Part shown: positions 26,461-35,540 of the stretch, piece after piece | Layout of the letters: each line of letters begins with the position of its first letter | Numbering within the stretch: the first letter of the stretch is position 1 | Assembly: GCF_004522155.1 (NCBI RefSeq) | Contig: NZ_SDEA01000003.1 | Span: 135,413-199,412, forward strand | Reading direction: 5' to 3' | Source: Paracoccus luteus | GTDB lineage: Bacteria; Pseudomonadota; Alphaproteobacteria; Rhodobacterales; Rhodobacteraceae | Length of the DNA: 64,000 nt | Made by a program: the position numbers and the translations under genes | Notes under the pieces: model-generated | Database searches by the model: none | What the model saw: only the letters and a program-made list of their open reading frames with translations | Told to the model about the DNA's origin: nothing

Positions 26461-27312
26461 TTACGCCTTCATCCGGTATCCCGACCGCAGCCAGCGCCAA
26501 GCCAGCCCCGCCACCAGCGCGACGGTCGCCGCCGTCACCGCCAGCCCCAGCGCGGGGTTCGCGTCGCTGACCCCGGCAAAGCCATAGCGCGCGCCGTCGA
26601 TCAGATAGAATATCGGATTCCAGTGCGACAGGGTGCGGAACGGTTCCGGCAGCGCGGTCACGGAATAGAAGGTGCCCGACAGGAACGACAGCGGCGTCAC
26701 GATGAAATTGGTGATCGCCGCCATGTGGTCGAACTTTTGCGCGACGATGCCGCCGATGATGCCCAGGCCCCCCAGCATCAGCGCGCCCAGCACGACGAAC
26801 GCCGCCGCATGGACGGGATGCGCGGGCGCGTGGCCCGTCACCAGCGAAAGACCGGTGCCGATGACCGTGGCGACCAGCGCCGCGCGCACCAGGCTGCCGG
26901 CCAGATAACCGGCCAGGATCTCGCCCGCCGACAGCGGCGGCATCAGCGTGTCCACGATGTTGCCCTGCATCTTGGCCGAGATGATCGACGAGGACGAATT
27001 GGCGAACGCGTTCTGGATCACCGTCATCATCAGGATGCCCGGCCCGATGAAATCCAGATAGGGCAGGCCCATCACCTGCCGGTCCGACCCGCCCAGCGCC
27101 AGCGCGAACACCACCACGAACAGCGCCGAGGTGATCAGCGGGGCGAACACCGTCTGCTGCCACACCGCCATGAAGCGCATGATCTCGCGCCCCGCCAGCG
27201 TCGCCAAGCCGCGCCAGTTGATGCGCCCGAACCGGCGCACGGCCTGCCCGCCATAGTCGAACGGGCGCGCCGCGGGCGGGGGAACGTGGGGGCGGGCGGG
27301 GGAAACCGGCAT
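26461..27312 (-). CDS. ABC-2 type transporter permease
   Basis: The 283-residue membrane protein has six hydrophobic segments and the ABC-2 landmarks GPGILMMTVIQNAFANSS and SFLSGTFYSVTALPEPFRTL. Such permeases export lipids, polysaccharides or drugs with a separate ATPase. No ATPase gene lies beside it, so the partner must be elsewhere. ATG 27312 has AAGGA upstream. A longer frame to the right overlaps gcrA on the other strand and is not credible. Confidence 0.88.
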   Translation of the reverse strand: MPVSPARPHVPPPAARPFDYGGQAVRRFGRINWRGLATLAGREIMRFMAVWQQTVFAPLITSALFVVVFALALGGSDRQVMGLPYLDFIGPGILMMTVIQNAFANSSSSIISAKMQGNIVDTLMPPLSAGEILAGYLAGSLVRAALVATVIGTGLSLVTGHAPAHPVHAAAFVVLGALMLGGLGIIGGIVAQKFDHMAAITNFIVTPLSFLSGTFYSVTALPEPFRTLSHWNPIFYLIDGARYGFAGVSDANPALGLAVTAATVALVAGLAWRWLRSGYRMKA

Positions 27313-27426
27313 CGGGCGTCCTTGAACTGGGCGGGTGCAACGTGTAGTTCTTGGCATCCCGCTTAGACCAGAAGCGGCGTGGCCGGTGCAAGCCCGCCCC
27401 CGCGCCCCTTCCGCAAGGAGCCCGTG

Positions 27427-28056
27427 ATGTCCTGGACCGACGAGCGCGTCGAGACCCTCAAACGCATGTGGAGCGAGGGGCAGTCCGCCAGCCAGATCGC
27501 CAAGGAACTGGGCGGCGTGACCCGCAACGCCGTGATCGGCAAGGTCCATCGCCTGGGTCTGTCGAACCGCGCCGAGGGCGAGGAGGCCGCCGCCGCGCCC
27601 GAACCCGCGCCCCAGCCGGCCGAACAGCCGCCCGCGCCCGCCGCACCCGCGCGCGCCGCCAACGCCCCGGCCGCCCCCCAGCGCCCCGAGCCGCAGGCCG
27701 ACCCCGCGCCGCCCGAGGCCGCGCCGGAACCGGCCGCGCCCGAGCCGGTGGCTTACGCCCCGGTGTTCACCCCGCGCCGCCCCATCGTGCCCGCGGGCCA
27801 GCCCCTGCCGCCGCAGCCCTCGGCCAACGAGATTTCGCCCGAGGCGCTGGCGAGCGTCCGCGAGGTCGAAAAGCGCGCCCGCAAGCTGACCCTGATGGAG
27901 CTGACCGAGCGGACCTGCAAATGGCCCATCGGCGACCCCGCGACCGACAAGTTCTGGTTCTGCGGCCTGCCCTCGCAGGCGGGCAAGCCCTATTGCGAGG
28001 CCCATGTGGGCGTCGCGTTCCAGCCGATGAGCGCGCGCCGCGACCGGCGGCGCTGA
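27427..28056 (+). CDS. gcrA: Cell-cycle transcriptional regulator GcrA
   Basis: The 209-residue protein starts MSWTDERVETLKRMWSEGQS and has the GcrA DNA-binding domain (TRNAVIGKVHRLGLSNR). A long Ala/Pro linker at about 60-130 and a conserved C-terminal sigma-70-contacting part (RTCKWPIGDP, FCGLP, PYCEAH) follow. In alphaproteobacteria GcrA recruits RNA polymerase to GANTC-containing promoters methylated by CcrM, and ccrM is in this same window. ATG 27427 has AAGGAG upstream. A strong terminator follows the gene. Confidence 0.96.
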   Translation: MSWTDERVETLKRMWSEGQSASQIAKELGGVTRNAVIGKVHRLGLSNRAEGEEAAAAPEPAPQPAEQPPAPAAPARAANAPAAPQRPEPQADPAPPEAAPEPAAPEPVAYAPVFTPRRPIVPAGQPLPPQPSANEISPEALASVREVEKRARKLTLMELTERTCKWPIGDPATDKFWFCGLPSQAGKPYCEAHVGVAFQPMSARRDRRR

Positions 28057-28092
28057 TCCGGGCGGCATGACGTGAAAACCCGCCTGACGTGA

Positions 28093-28122
28093 AAAGGGCC
28101 GCTGCGGTTGCAGCGGCCCTTT
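28093..28122 (+). terminator. Rho-independent terminator of gcrA
   Basis: A perfect 12-bp stem, AAAGGGCCGCTG / CAGCGGCCCTTT, with a 6-nt loop lies 37 bp after the gcrA stop and ends in a short T-tract. Confidence 0.85.
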
Positions 28123-28135
28123 CGCTTGGCAGGGG

Positions 28136-28237
28136 CGCGCGCGCGCGCGCGTGCGGATCAACCGTGGCTGGCCCATGTCAGGGACAACCGCATCCCCCTG
28201 CGGGGGCACGGGCGCGCGCCGCGTGCGGATCAACCGT
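28136..28237. repeat. GC dinucleotide tract with a 17-bp direct repeat
   Basis: An alternating GC tract (about 28136-28151) runs into GCGTGCGGATCAACCGT at 28149-28165. The same 17 bases recur at 28221-28237, where they contain the stop codon of the leftward PepSY-like gene. The duplication suggests slippage or expansion at the 3' end of that gene. Confidence 0.7.
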
Positions 28238-28691
28238 CGTCGCCCCCGCGGCCGTCGCCCCCGCTGTCATCTCCGCCGCGGTCGTCGCCGCCCCGATCAT
28301 CGCCACCGCGATCATCGCCGCCGCCGTCATCGTCGTGGCCGCGCCCGCCCCGGCCGTCGCCATCGTCGTCGCCGCGCCCGCCGCGTCCGTCGTTGTCATC
28401 ATCGTGGTCATCGTCATCACCGCGCCCACGGCGCCGGTCGTCGCCATCGTCGTCGTCGCTGCGGCGGCCCTCTTGCGACAGCAGCGCGCCGGTGGCGGCG
28501 TCATAGATCAGCTCGACGCGCTGGTCGCCGCGCCGGGCGTCAACCTCCAGCCGGCCATCGTCGCGGTCGAACCCGATATCCGTGAATCCCTGCCCCGCCA
28601 GATCGCGCTGGATGCTGTCGGTCATCTGGTCCGCCTGTGCGATGCCGGCGCCCAGCACCACGGCGGCGGTGGCAAGCATGATCTTTCGCAT
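28230..28691 (-). CDS. Secreted PepSY-like protein with Asp/Gly/Arg repeat tail
   Basis: This 153-residue protein has a clear signal peptide (MRKIMLATAAVVLGAGIAQA). A PepSY-like core of about 55 residues follows (RDLAGQGFTDIGFDRDDGRL, VELIYDAATGALLSQ). A tail of about 75 residues is then made almost only of Asp, Gly and Arg, with DDRGG-type repeats. ATG 28691 has GGAGA upstream. The acidic tail could bind divalent cations, as inference. DNA encoding the tail is repetitive and may vary in length between strains. Confidence 0.78.
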   Translation of the reverse strand: MRKIMLATAAVVLGAGIAQADQMTDSIQRDLAGQGFTDIGFDRDDGRLEVDARRGDQRVELIYDAATGALLSQEGRRSDDDDGDDRRRGRGDDDDHDDDNDGRGGRGDDDGDGRGGRGHDDDGGGDDRGGDDRGGDDRGGDDSGGDGRGGDDG

Positions 28692-29051
28692 GATCCATCT
28701 CCGTTGTCGGCGACGGGTCACGTCCCGTCCCCCAAGTGATACCGCGCAACGCCGCGCAAGGTTCGTCGCAACCGCGTGATGGGCGCGGATTCGCCGGCCG
28801 GGGGGGGCACCTGCGACAGACGCCCGATTCCACAAACGCGGCAAGGACGACGGGCAGCCGCTCGCCACGCCCCCGCGCGCCGAACACGAGAACTGGCCGC
28901 CCGACGCCGCCCGGGCCAGGCCCCACCCGCGCGCGCCGGGCACCGTTCACGGCGCACCCCCGCACGATCCGGCCGCACCCCCGCATCATCCGCCGCACTG
29001 GCATTGCGGGGGCGGCTTGGATAAACAACCCCCGACCCACAGGACACGCAC
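28692..29051. other. Intergenic region upstream of metG
   Basis: A 360-bp stretch between divergent genes. It has two GANTC sites (28788-28792 and 28826-28830) and no tRNA, riboswitch or gene that I can recognise. Ribosome-site-like AGGA lies just before the metG ATG. Confidence 0.4.
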
Positions 29052-30768
29052 ATGCCCCGCCATCTCATCACCTCGGCCATTCCCTATATCAACGGCATCA
29101 AGCATCTGGGGAACCTGATCGGCAGCCAGTTGCCCGCCGACCTGTTCGCCCGCTATCAGCGCGCGCGGGCACGAGGTGATGTTCATCTGCGCGACCGACG
29201 AACACGGCACCCCCGCCGAACTGGCCGCCGCCAAGGCGGGCAAGCCCGTCGATGTGTTCTGCGCCGAGATGCACGACATCCAGGCCGACATCGCCCGCCG
29301 CTTCGGCCTGTCCTTCGACAAGTTCGGCCGGTCGTCGTCGCCCCAGAACCACCGGCTGACCCAGCATTTCGCGGGCAGGCTGGCCGAGAACGGCTATATC
29401 GCCGAGGTGTCGGAACGGCAGGTCTATTCGCGCGCCGACGGCCGCTTTCTGCCCGACCGCTATATCGAGGGCACCTGCCCCAACTGCGGCTATGACCGCG
29501 CCCGCGGCGACCAGTGCGAGAACTGCACCAAGCAGCTTGACCCGACCGACCTGATCGACCCGCGGTCCGCCATCAGCGGCTCGACCGACCTTGAGGTGCG
29601 GGAAACCAAGCACCTGTATCTGCGCCAGTCCGCGCTGAGGGACCGGCTGGCCGAATGGATCGACAGCAAGACCGACTGGCCGATCCTGACCACCTCGATC
29701 GCGCGCAAATGGCTGAACGACGGCGAGGGGCTGCGCGACCGCGGCATCACCCGCGACCTCGACTGGGGCGTGCCGGTCCGCAAGGGCGACCAGCCCTGGC
29801 CGGGGATGGAGGGCAAGGTCTTCTATGTCTGGTTCGACGCACCCATCGAATACATCGCCGCCACCAAGGAGCTGACCGACGCGCGGGGCGAGCCGGATGC
29901 GGCGTGGCTGCGCTGGTGGCGGCTGGACCACGGCGCGGGGGACGTGACCTATACCCAGTTCATGGGCAAGGACAACGTGCCGTTCCACACGCTGTCCTTC
30001 CCGGCCACGATCATGGGGTCGGGCGAGCCGTGGAAGCTGGTCGATTACATCAAGTCGTTCAACTACCTGAACTATGACGGCGGCCAGTTCTCGACCTCGC
30101 AGGGGCGCGGCGTGTTCATGGACCAGGCGCTGCAGATCCTGCCCGCCGACTACTGGCGCTGGTGGCTGCTGAGCCATGCGCCCGAAGGGTCCGACGCCGA
30201 GTTCACGTGGGAGAACTTCCAGACCTCGGTGAACAAGGACCTGGCCGACGTGCTGGGCAACTTCGTCAGCCGCATCACCAAGTTCTGCCGGTCCAGGTTC
30301 GGCGAGACGATCCCGGACGGCGGCGAACACGGCGAGGCCGAGCGCGAGCTGATTGCCGCGCTGACGACCCGCATCCGCGCCTATGAAACCCACATGGCCG
30401 CGATGGAGGTGCGCAAGTCCGCCGCCGAGCTGCGCGCGATCTGGGTTCTGGGCAACGAATACCTGCAGTCGGCCGCGCCCTGGGCCACGTTCAAGACCGA
30501 CCCCGACCGCGCCGCAATGCAGGTGCGGCTGGGGCTGAACCTGATCCGGCTTTACGCGGTGCTGTCGGCCCCCTTTATCCCGTTCGCGGCGGATGCGATG
30601 CTGGCCGCGATGCGCACCGATGACCGCGGCTGGCCCGACGAGGTCGGGGCCGCCCTTGCGCTGCTGCCGCCCGGCCACGGCTTTGACGTGCCCGAGGTGC
30701 TGTTCGCCAAGATCACCGACGAAAGCCGCGAGGACTGGCAGCAGCGGTTCCAGGGCGTGCGGGACTGA
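29052..30768 (+). CDS. metG: Methionyl-tRNA synthetase (reading frame broken by a 2-bp repeat change)
   Basis: This class I synthetase is about 573 residues when repaired. The first frame (from ATG 29052) encodes [20 protein letters not shown] with the HIGH-type motif HLGN and runs to LFARYQRAR. The second begins about [17 protein letters not shown] and continues to the stop at 30768. Adding one CG unit to the CG run at 29160-29167 restores Gln-Arg-Ala-Arg-Gly-His and a single frame. A four-cysteine zinc knuckle (CPNC...CENC) is present. The KMSKS loop reads QFSTS. metG is normally essential, so an assembly error is more likely than inactivation. Confidence 0.93.
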
Positions 30769-30784
30769 GGGGCTGGGGCTGGGG

Positions 30785-30848
30785 TTCCGCGGGGCTGACG
30801 TTCCGTGGGGCTGACGTTCCGCGGGGCTGACGTTCCGCGGGGCTGACG
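30785..30848. repeat. Four tandem 16-bp repeats after metG
   Basis: Four units of TTCCGCGGGGCTGACG, one with a single change, lie 16 bp after the metG stop. Confidence 0.85.
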
Positions 30849-31201
30849 TTCGCGCCGGTTTTGCTGCGCGCGCGGCGCGCGACACGCCGAGCCAACGGTT
30901 CGGAAAACCGCCGCCGTCATTCCAGACGCCTCCCCGGCCCCCAAACACCCCGGCCCGCCGTGAACGAAGGGGTTCCGGCCCCCCCGGACCGGAACCCCTC
31001 GCCCCCCGCGTGCCCCCTGCCACCACACGCGATCCGAAACGGGTTCAGCCGTCCTGGCCGATGCCCCTGTCATGCCCCGGCGCGCGATTCGGTTCAAACC
31101 CCGAACGCTGCACATTTGTTTCAATTCACCTTGGTCTCGGGGCCGGGCCGCGCTATCCCGCGCCAGACCGCGCCAGACCGCGCCCCCACAGGAAACCTCG
31201 C
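30849..31201. other. Intergenic region before the DUF4170 gene
   Basis: About 350 bp without a convincing gene. It contains an inverted repeat GGGGTTCCGG / CCGGAACCCC at 30969-30978 and 30989-30998, which could be a terminator stem but has no T-run. A GCGC-rich tract lies near 30865-30880. Confidence 0.5.
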
Positions 31202-31450
31202 ATGACCCAGCAGCGCCTGCATCTCGTCTTTGGCGGAGAGTTGGAGAGCACCGGCTCGACCGTGTTCCGCGACCCCGCCGCCATCCATGTCGTGGGGATC
31301 TTCCCCGACTATGCCGCCGCCCATGCGGCTTGGAAAACGCACGCCCAGCGCACCGTGGACAGCGCCCAGACGCGCTATTTCATCGCCCATCTGCACCGCC
31401 TGCACGACGAAACGCGCGAGGCCAGTCCGACCGGCGAACTGGGCGTCTAG
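31202..31450 (+). CDS. DUF4170 family small protein
   Basis: This 82-residue soluble protein (TQQRLHLVFGGELESTGSTV, then FPDYAAAHAAWKTHAQRTVD) looks like the short alphaproteobacterial DUF4170 family. It is often found just before the Kdo transferase gene, as here (9 bp gap). The function is unknown. The start is ATG 31202, with AGGAAACC upstream. Confidence 0.85.
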   Translation: MTQQRLHLVFGGELESTGSTVFRDPAAIHVVGIFPDYAAAHAAWKTHAQRTVDSAQTRYFIAHLHRLHDETREASPTGELGV

Positions 31451-31459
31451 GGGGCGCCC

Positions 31460-32662
31460 GTGTCCGGCCTGGCCGACCTGGCGTTCTGGCGCCACCTGCG
31501 CGGGACGCGGACCTTGGCGACCCCGCCGGACCCGGTCGCGCCGCCGGGCGACGGGCCGCTGGTGCTGATCTGCGGGCCGTCGGACGCGATGCCGGGGCTG
31601 GCGGGCGCGCTGCGGCGGCTGCGGCCGGGGCTGCGGCTGGGGGCGCTGGGGCCGGTGGCGGTGGACCGCGGCGACCCCGCCGTGCCGCAGGTGCTGCCCG
31701 AACCGCCCCCTGACGCCGCGCTGTCGCGGCGGCTGCTGGCGGCGCTGGACCCGGCGGCGCTGGTGCTGACCGACGGCGCGGTGCCGGCCGCGCTGGTCTT
31801 TGCCTGCGACGACGCAGGCGTGCCGGTCACGCTGGTCGCGGGCCAGATCCCGCGCGCGCCCGCGACCCAGCGCGGCCTGTGGCACGACAGCCGCGCCCGC
31901 AGCCCGGTCACGCGCATCGCCCGCGTGCTGGTCCCCGACCGCGCCACCCGGGCCGAGGCGCTGCGCCTGGGCCTGGCGCCTGCGCGGGTGGACATCACCG
32001 GCCCGCTGTCCCCCGTCATCGACCCGCCCCCCGTGAACCGCCCCGAGGCCGAGGCGCTGCGCCCGCTGATGCACGCCCGCCCCGTCTGGCTGGCCGCCGC
32101 CCTGCCCCTGGCCGAGGCCGACGCGGTGCTGGACGCCCATGCCGCGCTGTTGACGGCGCGCCACCGCGCGCTGCTGCTGATCGCGCCCGCCGACCCGGCC
32201 GAGGCCGAGGCCATCGCCTCGACCGCCGAGGCGCGCGGCCTGTCGGTCGCGCGGCGCGAACGCGACGAGGAACCGGGGCCGGGCGTCCAGGTCATGGTTG
32301 CGGGCGACGCCGCCGAACTGGGGCTGTGGTATCGGCTGGCGCCCGTCACCTTCATGGGCGGCACGCTGGCGGGGGGCGGCGCGGCCCGCCACCCGTTCGA
32401 ACCGGCGGGACTGGGATCGGCCATCATCCACGGCCCCGCGACCGGCGAACACGGCGCCGAGTGGACCGCGCTGGACCGCGCCCGCGCCGCGCGGAAGGTC
32501 GCGAACGCGGCCGCGCTACGTCCCGCGGTCGAGGATCTGACCGCCCCCGACCAGGCCGCGGCGCTGGCCCATGCCGCCTGGACCGTCGCCACCGACGGCG
32601 CCGCCGTCATCCGCCGCATCGCCGAGGCGGTGCTGTCCGACCTGCCCGAGGCGCGGGGTTGA
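31460..32662 (+). CDS. waaA: Kdo transferase-like glycosyltransferase (WaaA family, divergent)
   Basis: The 400-residue GT30-type protein starts at GTG 31460. The C-terminal half is recognisable: [20 protein letters not shown] and [14 protein letters not shown] match the Kdo transferase family. The N-terminal half is divergent: where WaaA enzymes have an ETExWPN-like acidic motif with the catalytic glutamate, this one reads [13 protein letters not shown]. No N-terminal membrane anchor is seen. The position directly before lpxK (TTGA overlap) fits lipid A/Kdo assembly. Activity is uncertain because of the missing motif. Confidence 0.75.
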   Translation: MSGLADLAFWRHLRGTRTLATPPDPVAPPGDGPLVLICGPSDAMPGLAGALRRLRPGLRLGALGPVAVDRGDPAVPQVLPEPPPDAALSRRLLAALDPAALVLTDGAVPAALVFACDDAGVPVTLVAGQIPRAPATQRGLWHDSRARSPVTRIARVLVPDRATRAEALRLGLAPARVDITGPLSPVIDPPPVNRPEAEALRPLMHARPVWLAAALPLAEADAVLDAHAALLTARHRALLLIAPADPAEAEAIASTAEARGLSVARRERDEEPGPGVQVMVAGDAAELGLWYRLAPVTFMGGTLAGGGAARHPFEPAGLGSAIIHGPATGEHGAEWTALDRARAARKVANAAALRPAVEDLTAPDQAAALAHAAWTVATDGAAVIRRIAEAVLSDLPEARG

Positions 32663-33705
32663 GCCTGCGCCCCCCCGCCTTCTGGGACCGCCCGCCGGGG
32701 CTGGCGGCGGCGGCGCTGGCGCCGCTGGGCGCGCTTTACGCCCGCGCCACGGCCCGGCGGCTGGCAAGGGGCGCGCGCGCGCGCGTCGGCGTGCCGGTGA
32801 TCTGCGCGGGCAACCTGAACGCGGGCGGCACCGGCAAGACGCCCACCGTCATCGCCCTGATCGAACGGCTGGCCGCGCGCGGCATCGCGGCGCATGTGGT
32901 CAGCCGCGGCCACGGCGGGTCCGAGACCGGCCCCCTGCGCGTCGATGAACGCGCCCACACCGCCGCGCAGGTGGGGGACGAGCCGCTGCTGCTGGCGGCC
33001 TTCGCCCCCGTCTGGGTGGCGCGCGACCGGGCCGCGGGCGCCCGCGCGGCGGTGGCCGGCGGCGCGCAGGCGATCATTCTCGACGACGGCTTTCAGGATC
33101 CGGCGCTGGCGCTGGACCTTGCGATCGTGGTGGCGGACGCCGCGCGCGGCTGGGGCAACGGGCGCTGCCTGCCGGCGGGGCCGCTGCGTGAACCCGTGGC
33201 GGCGGGGCTGGCCCGCGCCGATCTGGTGCTGACCATCGGCGACGCGCCCGCGCAGGCGGCGTTCACGGCGCGCTGGCCCGCCCTGCCGGTGCCGCGCCTG
33301 ACGGGGCGGCTGGAACCGCTGCGGACCGGGATGGACTGGGCGGGGCTGCGGGCGCTGGCCTTCGCCGGGATCGGCCATCCCGGCAAGTTCTTCGCCACCC
33401 TGCGCGGCCTTGGCGCCGATGTCGTCCGGGCCGAGGCGCTGGCCGACCACCAGCCGTTCTCGCCGCAGATGCTGACGCGGCTGGAAACCGAGGCTCGGCT
33501 GACCGGCGCGCAGCTTGTCACCACCGAAAAGGACGCAGCCCGCCTGCCGCGCCGGTTCAGGCCAAAGGTGCTGACCCTTCCCGTCCGGCTGCGGCTGGAC
33601 GATCCCGCGCCACTGGATGCGATCCTGGACCGGCTGTTTCTGCTTGGCGCAAATACTCCGGGGGAAAGCGGCCCGCACGGGCCGCTTGGGGGCAGCGCCC
33701 CCTAA
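32659..33705 (+). CDS. lpxK: Tetraacyldisaccharide 4'-kinase
   Basis: The 348-residue membrane-associated kinase phosphorylates lipid A disaccharide at the 4' position. The Walker [11 protein letters not shown] is at residues 54-63, and the family motifs [19 protein letters not shown] and [11 protein letters not shown] are present. TTG 32659 overlaps the stop of the upstream gene; no ATG fits better. The last about 20 residues ([19 protein letters not shown]) are encoded by a copy of the dispersed intergenic repeat, an unusual C-terminal addition. Confidence 0.92.
   Translation: MSLRPPAFWDRPPGLAAAALAPLGALYARATARRLARGARARVGVPVICAGNLNAGGTGKTPTVIALIERLAARGIAAHVVSRGHGGSETGPLRVDERAHTAAQVGDEPLLLAAFAPVWVARDRAAGARAAVAGGAQAIILDDGFQDPALALDLAIVVADAARGWGNGRCLPAGPLREPVAAGLARADLVLTIGDAPAQAAFTARWPALPVPRLTGRLEPLRTGMDWAGLRALAFAGIGHPGKFFATLRGLGADVVRAEALADHQPFSPQMLTRLETEARLTGAQLVTTEKDAARLPRRFRPKVLTLPVRLRLDDPAPLDAILDRLFLLGANTPGESGPHGPLGGSAP
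33644..33701. repeat. Intergenic-type repeat copy 3, inside the lpxK 3' end
   Basis: The core GCAAATACTCCGGGGGA is followed by two hairpins, GCGGCCCGCACGGGCCGC and GGGGGCAGCGCCCCC, at the end of lpxK. Here the element is translated. Confidence 0.8.
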
Positions 33706-34826
33706 CCCTGGCCCAACCCGGGCGAGGCGCGGTCCAGCGACAGTTCGGCGTCCGAGAACACGATGGGCGTGCGGACGCCCGGCACCCCTTCGGGGTCGAT
33801 GCGCAGCTTGCGGGCAATCACCTGCGGGTCGGCGAAGACGTCGGCCATGTCGTTGATCGGCCCGGCGGGCACGCCCGCCTGTTCCAGCGCCGCCAGCAGG
33901 TCGTCGCGGGTCCGCCCCCGCATGACCGCGCCCAGCGCCGCTGTCAGCGCGTCGCGGTTGGCCACGCGCGCGGCGTTTGTCGCATAGTCGGGCGCATTGG
34001 CCAGCGCGGGCAGGCCCAGCACCTCGCACAGGCGGCGATACTGGCCGTCGTTGCCGGTGGCGATGATGATCCAGCCATCGGCGCAGTCGAACACCGCATA
34101 GGGCACGATATTGGCATGGGTGTTGCCGATACGCCCCGGCACCCTGCCCGTCGCCAGATAGTTCATCGCCTGGTTGGCGGTCATCGCCGTCGCCACGTCC
34201 ATCAGCGACATGTCCACCTGCTGCCCGCGCCCGGTCGCCTGGCGCTGGTGCAGCGCGGCCAGCACGCCCACCACCGCATAGACGCCGGTGAACAGGTCCA
34301 CGATGGCAACGCCGGTCTTTTGCGGCTGTCCGGCGGGGTCGCCCGTCACGCTCATCAACCCCGACATGCCCTGCAGGATATAGTCGTATCCCGCGCGCCC
34401 CGCATAAGGCCCGGTCTGGCCAAAGCCGGTGATGGAACAATAGACCAGCCGCGGGTTGACCTCGCGCAGCGACGGCCAGTCCAGCCCATAGCGGGCCAGC
34501 CCGCCGACCTTGAAGTTCTCGATCACCACATCGGCGTCGGCGACCAGCTCGCGGACGCGGGCCTGCCCTTCGGGCGTGCGGAAATCGCAGACGACCGACC
34601 GCTTGCCGCGGTTGGCGACGTGGAAATACGACGCCGAGCGGTCCACCGTCCCGTCCGGGGCCGTCCTCTCGATGAAGGGCGGGCCCCACTGGCGGGTGTC
34701 GTCACCCTCGGGCGATTCGACCTTGACGACCTCGGCCCCCAGGTCGGCCATGATCTGGCCGGCCCAGGGACCGGCCAGGATGCGGGCCAGCTCGACGACC
34801 CTGATCCCGGCCAGCGGCGACGACAC
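33702..34826 (-). CDS. CaiB/BaiF family CoA-transferase
   Basis: The 374-residue family III CoA-transferase has the catalytic aspartate in [16 protein letters not shown]. Other family stretches are [20 protein letters not shown] and [16 protein letters not shown]. It moves CoA between carboxylic acids; the donor and acceptor are unknown. The start at 34826 is GTG. The gene converges with lpxK and the two stop codons overlap (33702-33705). Confidence 0.93.
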   Translation of the reverse strand: MSSPLAGIRVVELARILAGPWAGQIMADLGAEVVKVESPEGDDTRQWGPPFIERTAPDGTVDRSASYFHVANRGKRSVVCDFRTPEGQARVRELVADADVVIENFKVGGLARYGLDWPSLREVNPRLVYCSITGFGQTGPYAGRAGYDYILQGMSGLMSVTGDPAGQPQKTGVAIVDLFTGVYAVVGVLAALHQRQATGRGQQVDMSLMDVATAMTANQAMNYLATGRVPGRIGNTHANIVPYAVFDCADGWIIIATGNDGQYRRLCEVLGLPALANAPDYATNAARVANRDALTAALGAVMRGRTRDDLLAALEQAGVPAGPINDMADVFADPQVIARKLRIDPEGVPGVRTPIVFSDAELSLDRASPGLGQG

Positions 34827-34835
34827 GGCGCCGTC

Positions 34836-35540
34836 TCAGTTCGACGCGGCGGGGGCGGCGGGCGCGGCGGCCACGGCCGCGGCGTGCTTTTCGTCGATCT
34901 TGGCCTTCAGCTGGTCCCAAGGCTGGTTCTGCACCTTTTCGCCCCCGATGATGAACGTCGGCGTGCCCTCGATCCCGTCGGCGACGGCATTGGCCTGGAA
35001 GGTGGCGATCAGCCGTTCCACCTGCGCCTTGTCGGCCCAGCAGGCGTCCATCTGTTCGGGCGTGAACCCGGCCTTGGCGCCGATCTTGCGCAGGTTGGCG
35101 GCGTATTCCTCGCCGGTCTTGGCGTTCAGCCAGGTCTCCTGCTCGTCGAACAGCATGTCGGCCACTGCGTAGTATTTGTCGTCGCCGCCGCAGTGGGCCA
35201 GGATGCCGGCCCACAGGCCGATCTCGTCGAAATAGACGTCGCGCTGGATGAACTTGACCTTGCCGGTGTCGATGTATTCGGACTTGAGCGTGCCGAAGCT
35301 GTCGGCGTGGAACGCCGCGCAGTGCGAGCAGGTAAAGCTGGCGTATTCGATCACGGTCAGCGGCGCCGACGCCTCGCCCAGCACGATGTCGGGCAGGACG
35401 GCGGGGGTCGCGGCGGTCGCGGCCTCGGCCGGGGCGGGCGCGGGCGCGGGCGCGGCGGTCGTCTGCGCGGCGGCGGGCAGCCCGCCCATCAGCGCGGCCA
35501 GCGCGGCGGCCGATGCAAGGCGGCGGATCGTCAGGGTCAT
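34836..35540 (-). CDS. DsbA-family thiol:disulfide oxidoreductase
   Basis: The 234-residue exported protein has an N-terminal signal (LASAAALAALMGGLPAAAQ) and an Ala/Pro linker. The thioredoxin-like active site CSHC is in YASFTCSHCAAFHAD, and the cis-proline loop is GTPTFIIGG. It should oxidise or reduce periplasmic thiols. The start overlaps the dciA stop as ATGA, matching the conserved mutY-dciA-dsbA neighbourhood. Confidence 0.92.
   Translation of the reverse strand: MTLTIRRLASAAALAALMGGLPAAAQTTAAPAPAPAPAEAATAATPAVLPDIVLGEASAPLTVIEYASFTCSHCAAFHADSFGTLKSEYIDTGKVKFIQRDVYFDEIGLWAGILAHCGGDDKYYAVADMLFDEQETWLNAKTGEEYAANLRKIGAKAGFTPEQMDACWADKAQVERLIATFQANAVADGIEGTPTFIIGGEKVQNQPWDQLKAKIDEKHAAAVAAAPAAPAASN

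Noticed and set aside
28136-28160. Alternating GC tract as an origin or Z-DNA switch
   Set aside because: It is short and there are no DnaA boxes or partition genes nearby; low-complexity drift is enough to explain it.
28692-29051. A methionine-related riboswitch before metG
   Set aside because: No SAM-type conserved core or pairing pattern was recognisable in this stretch.
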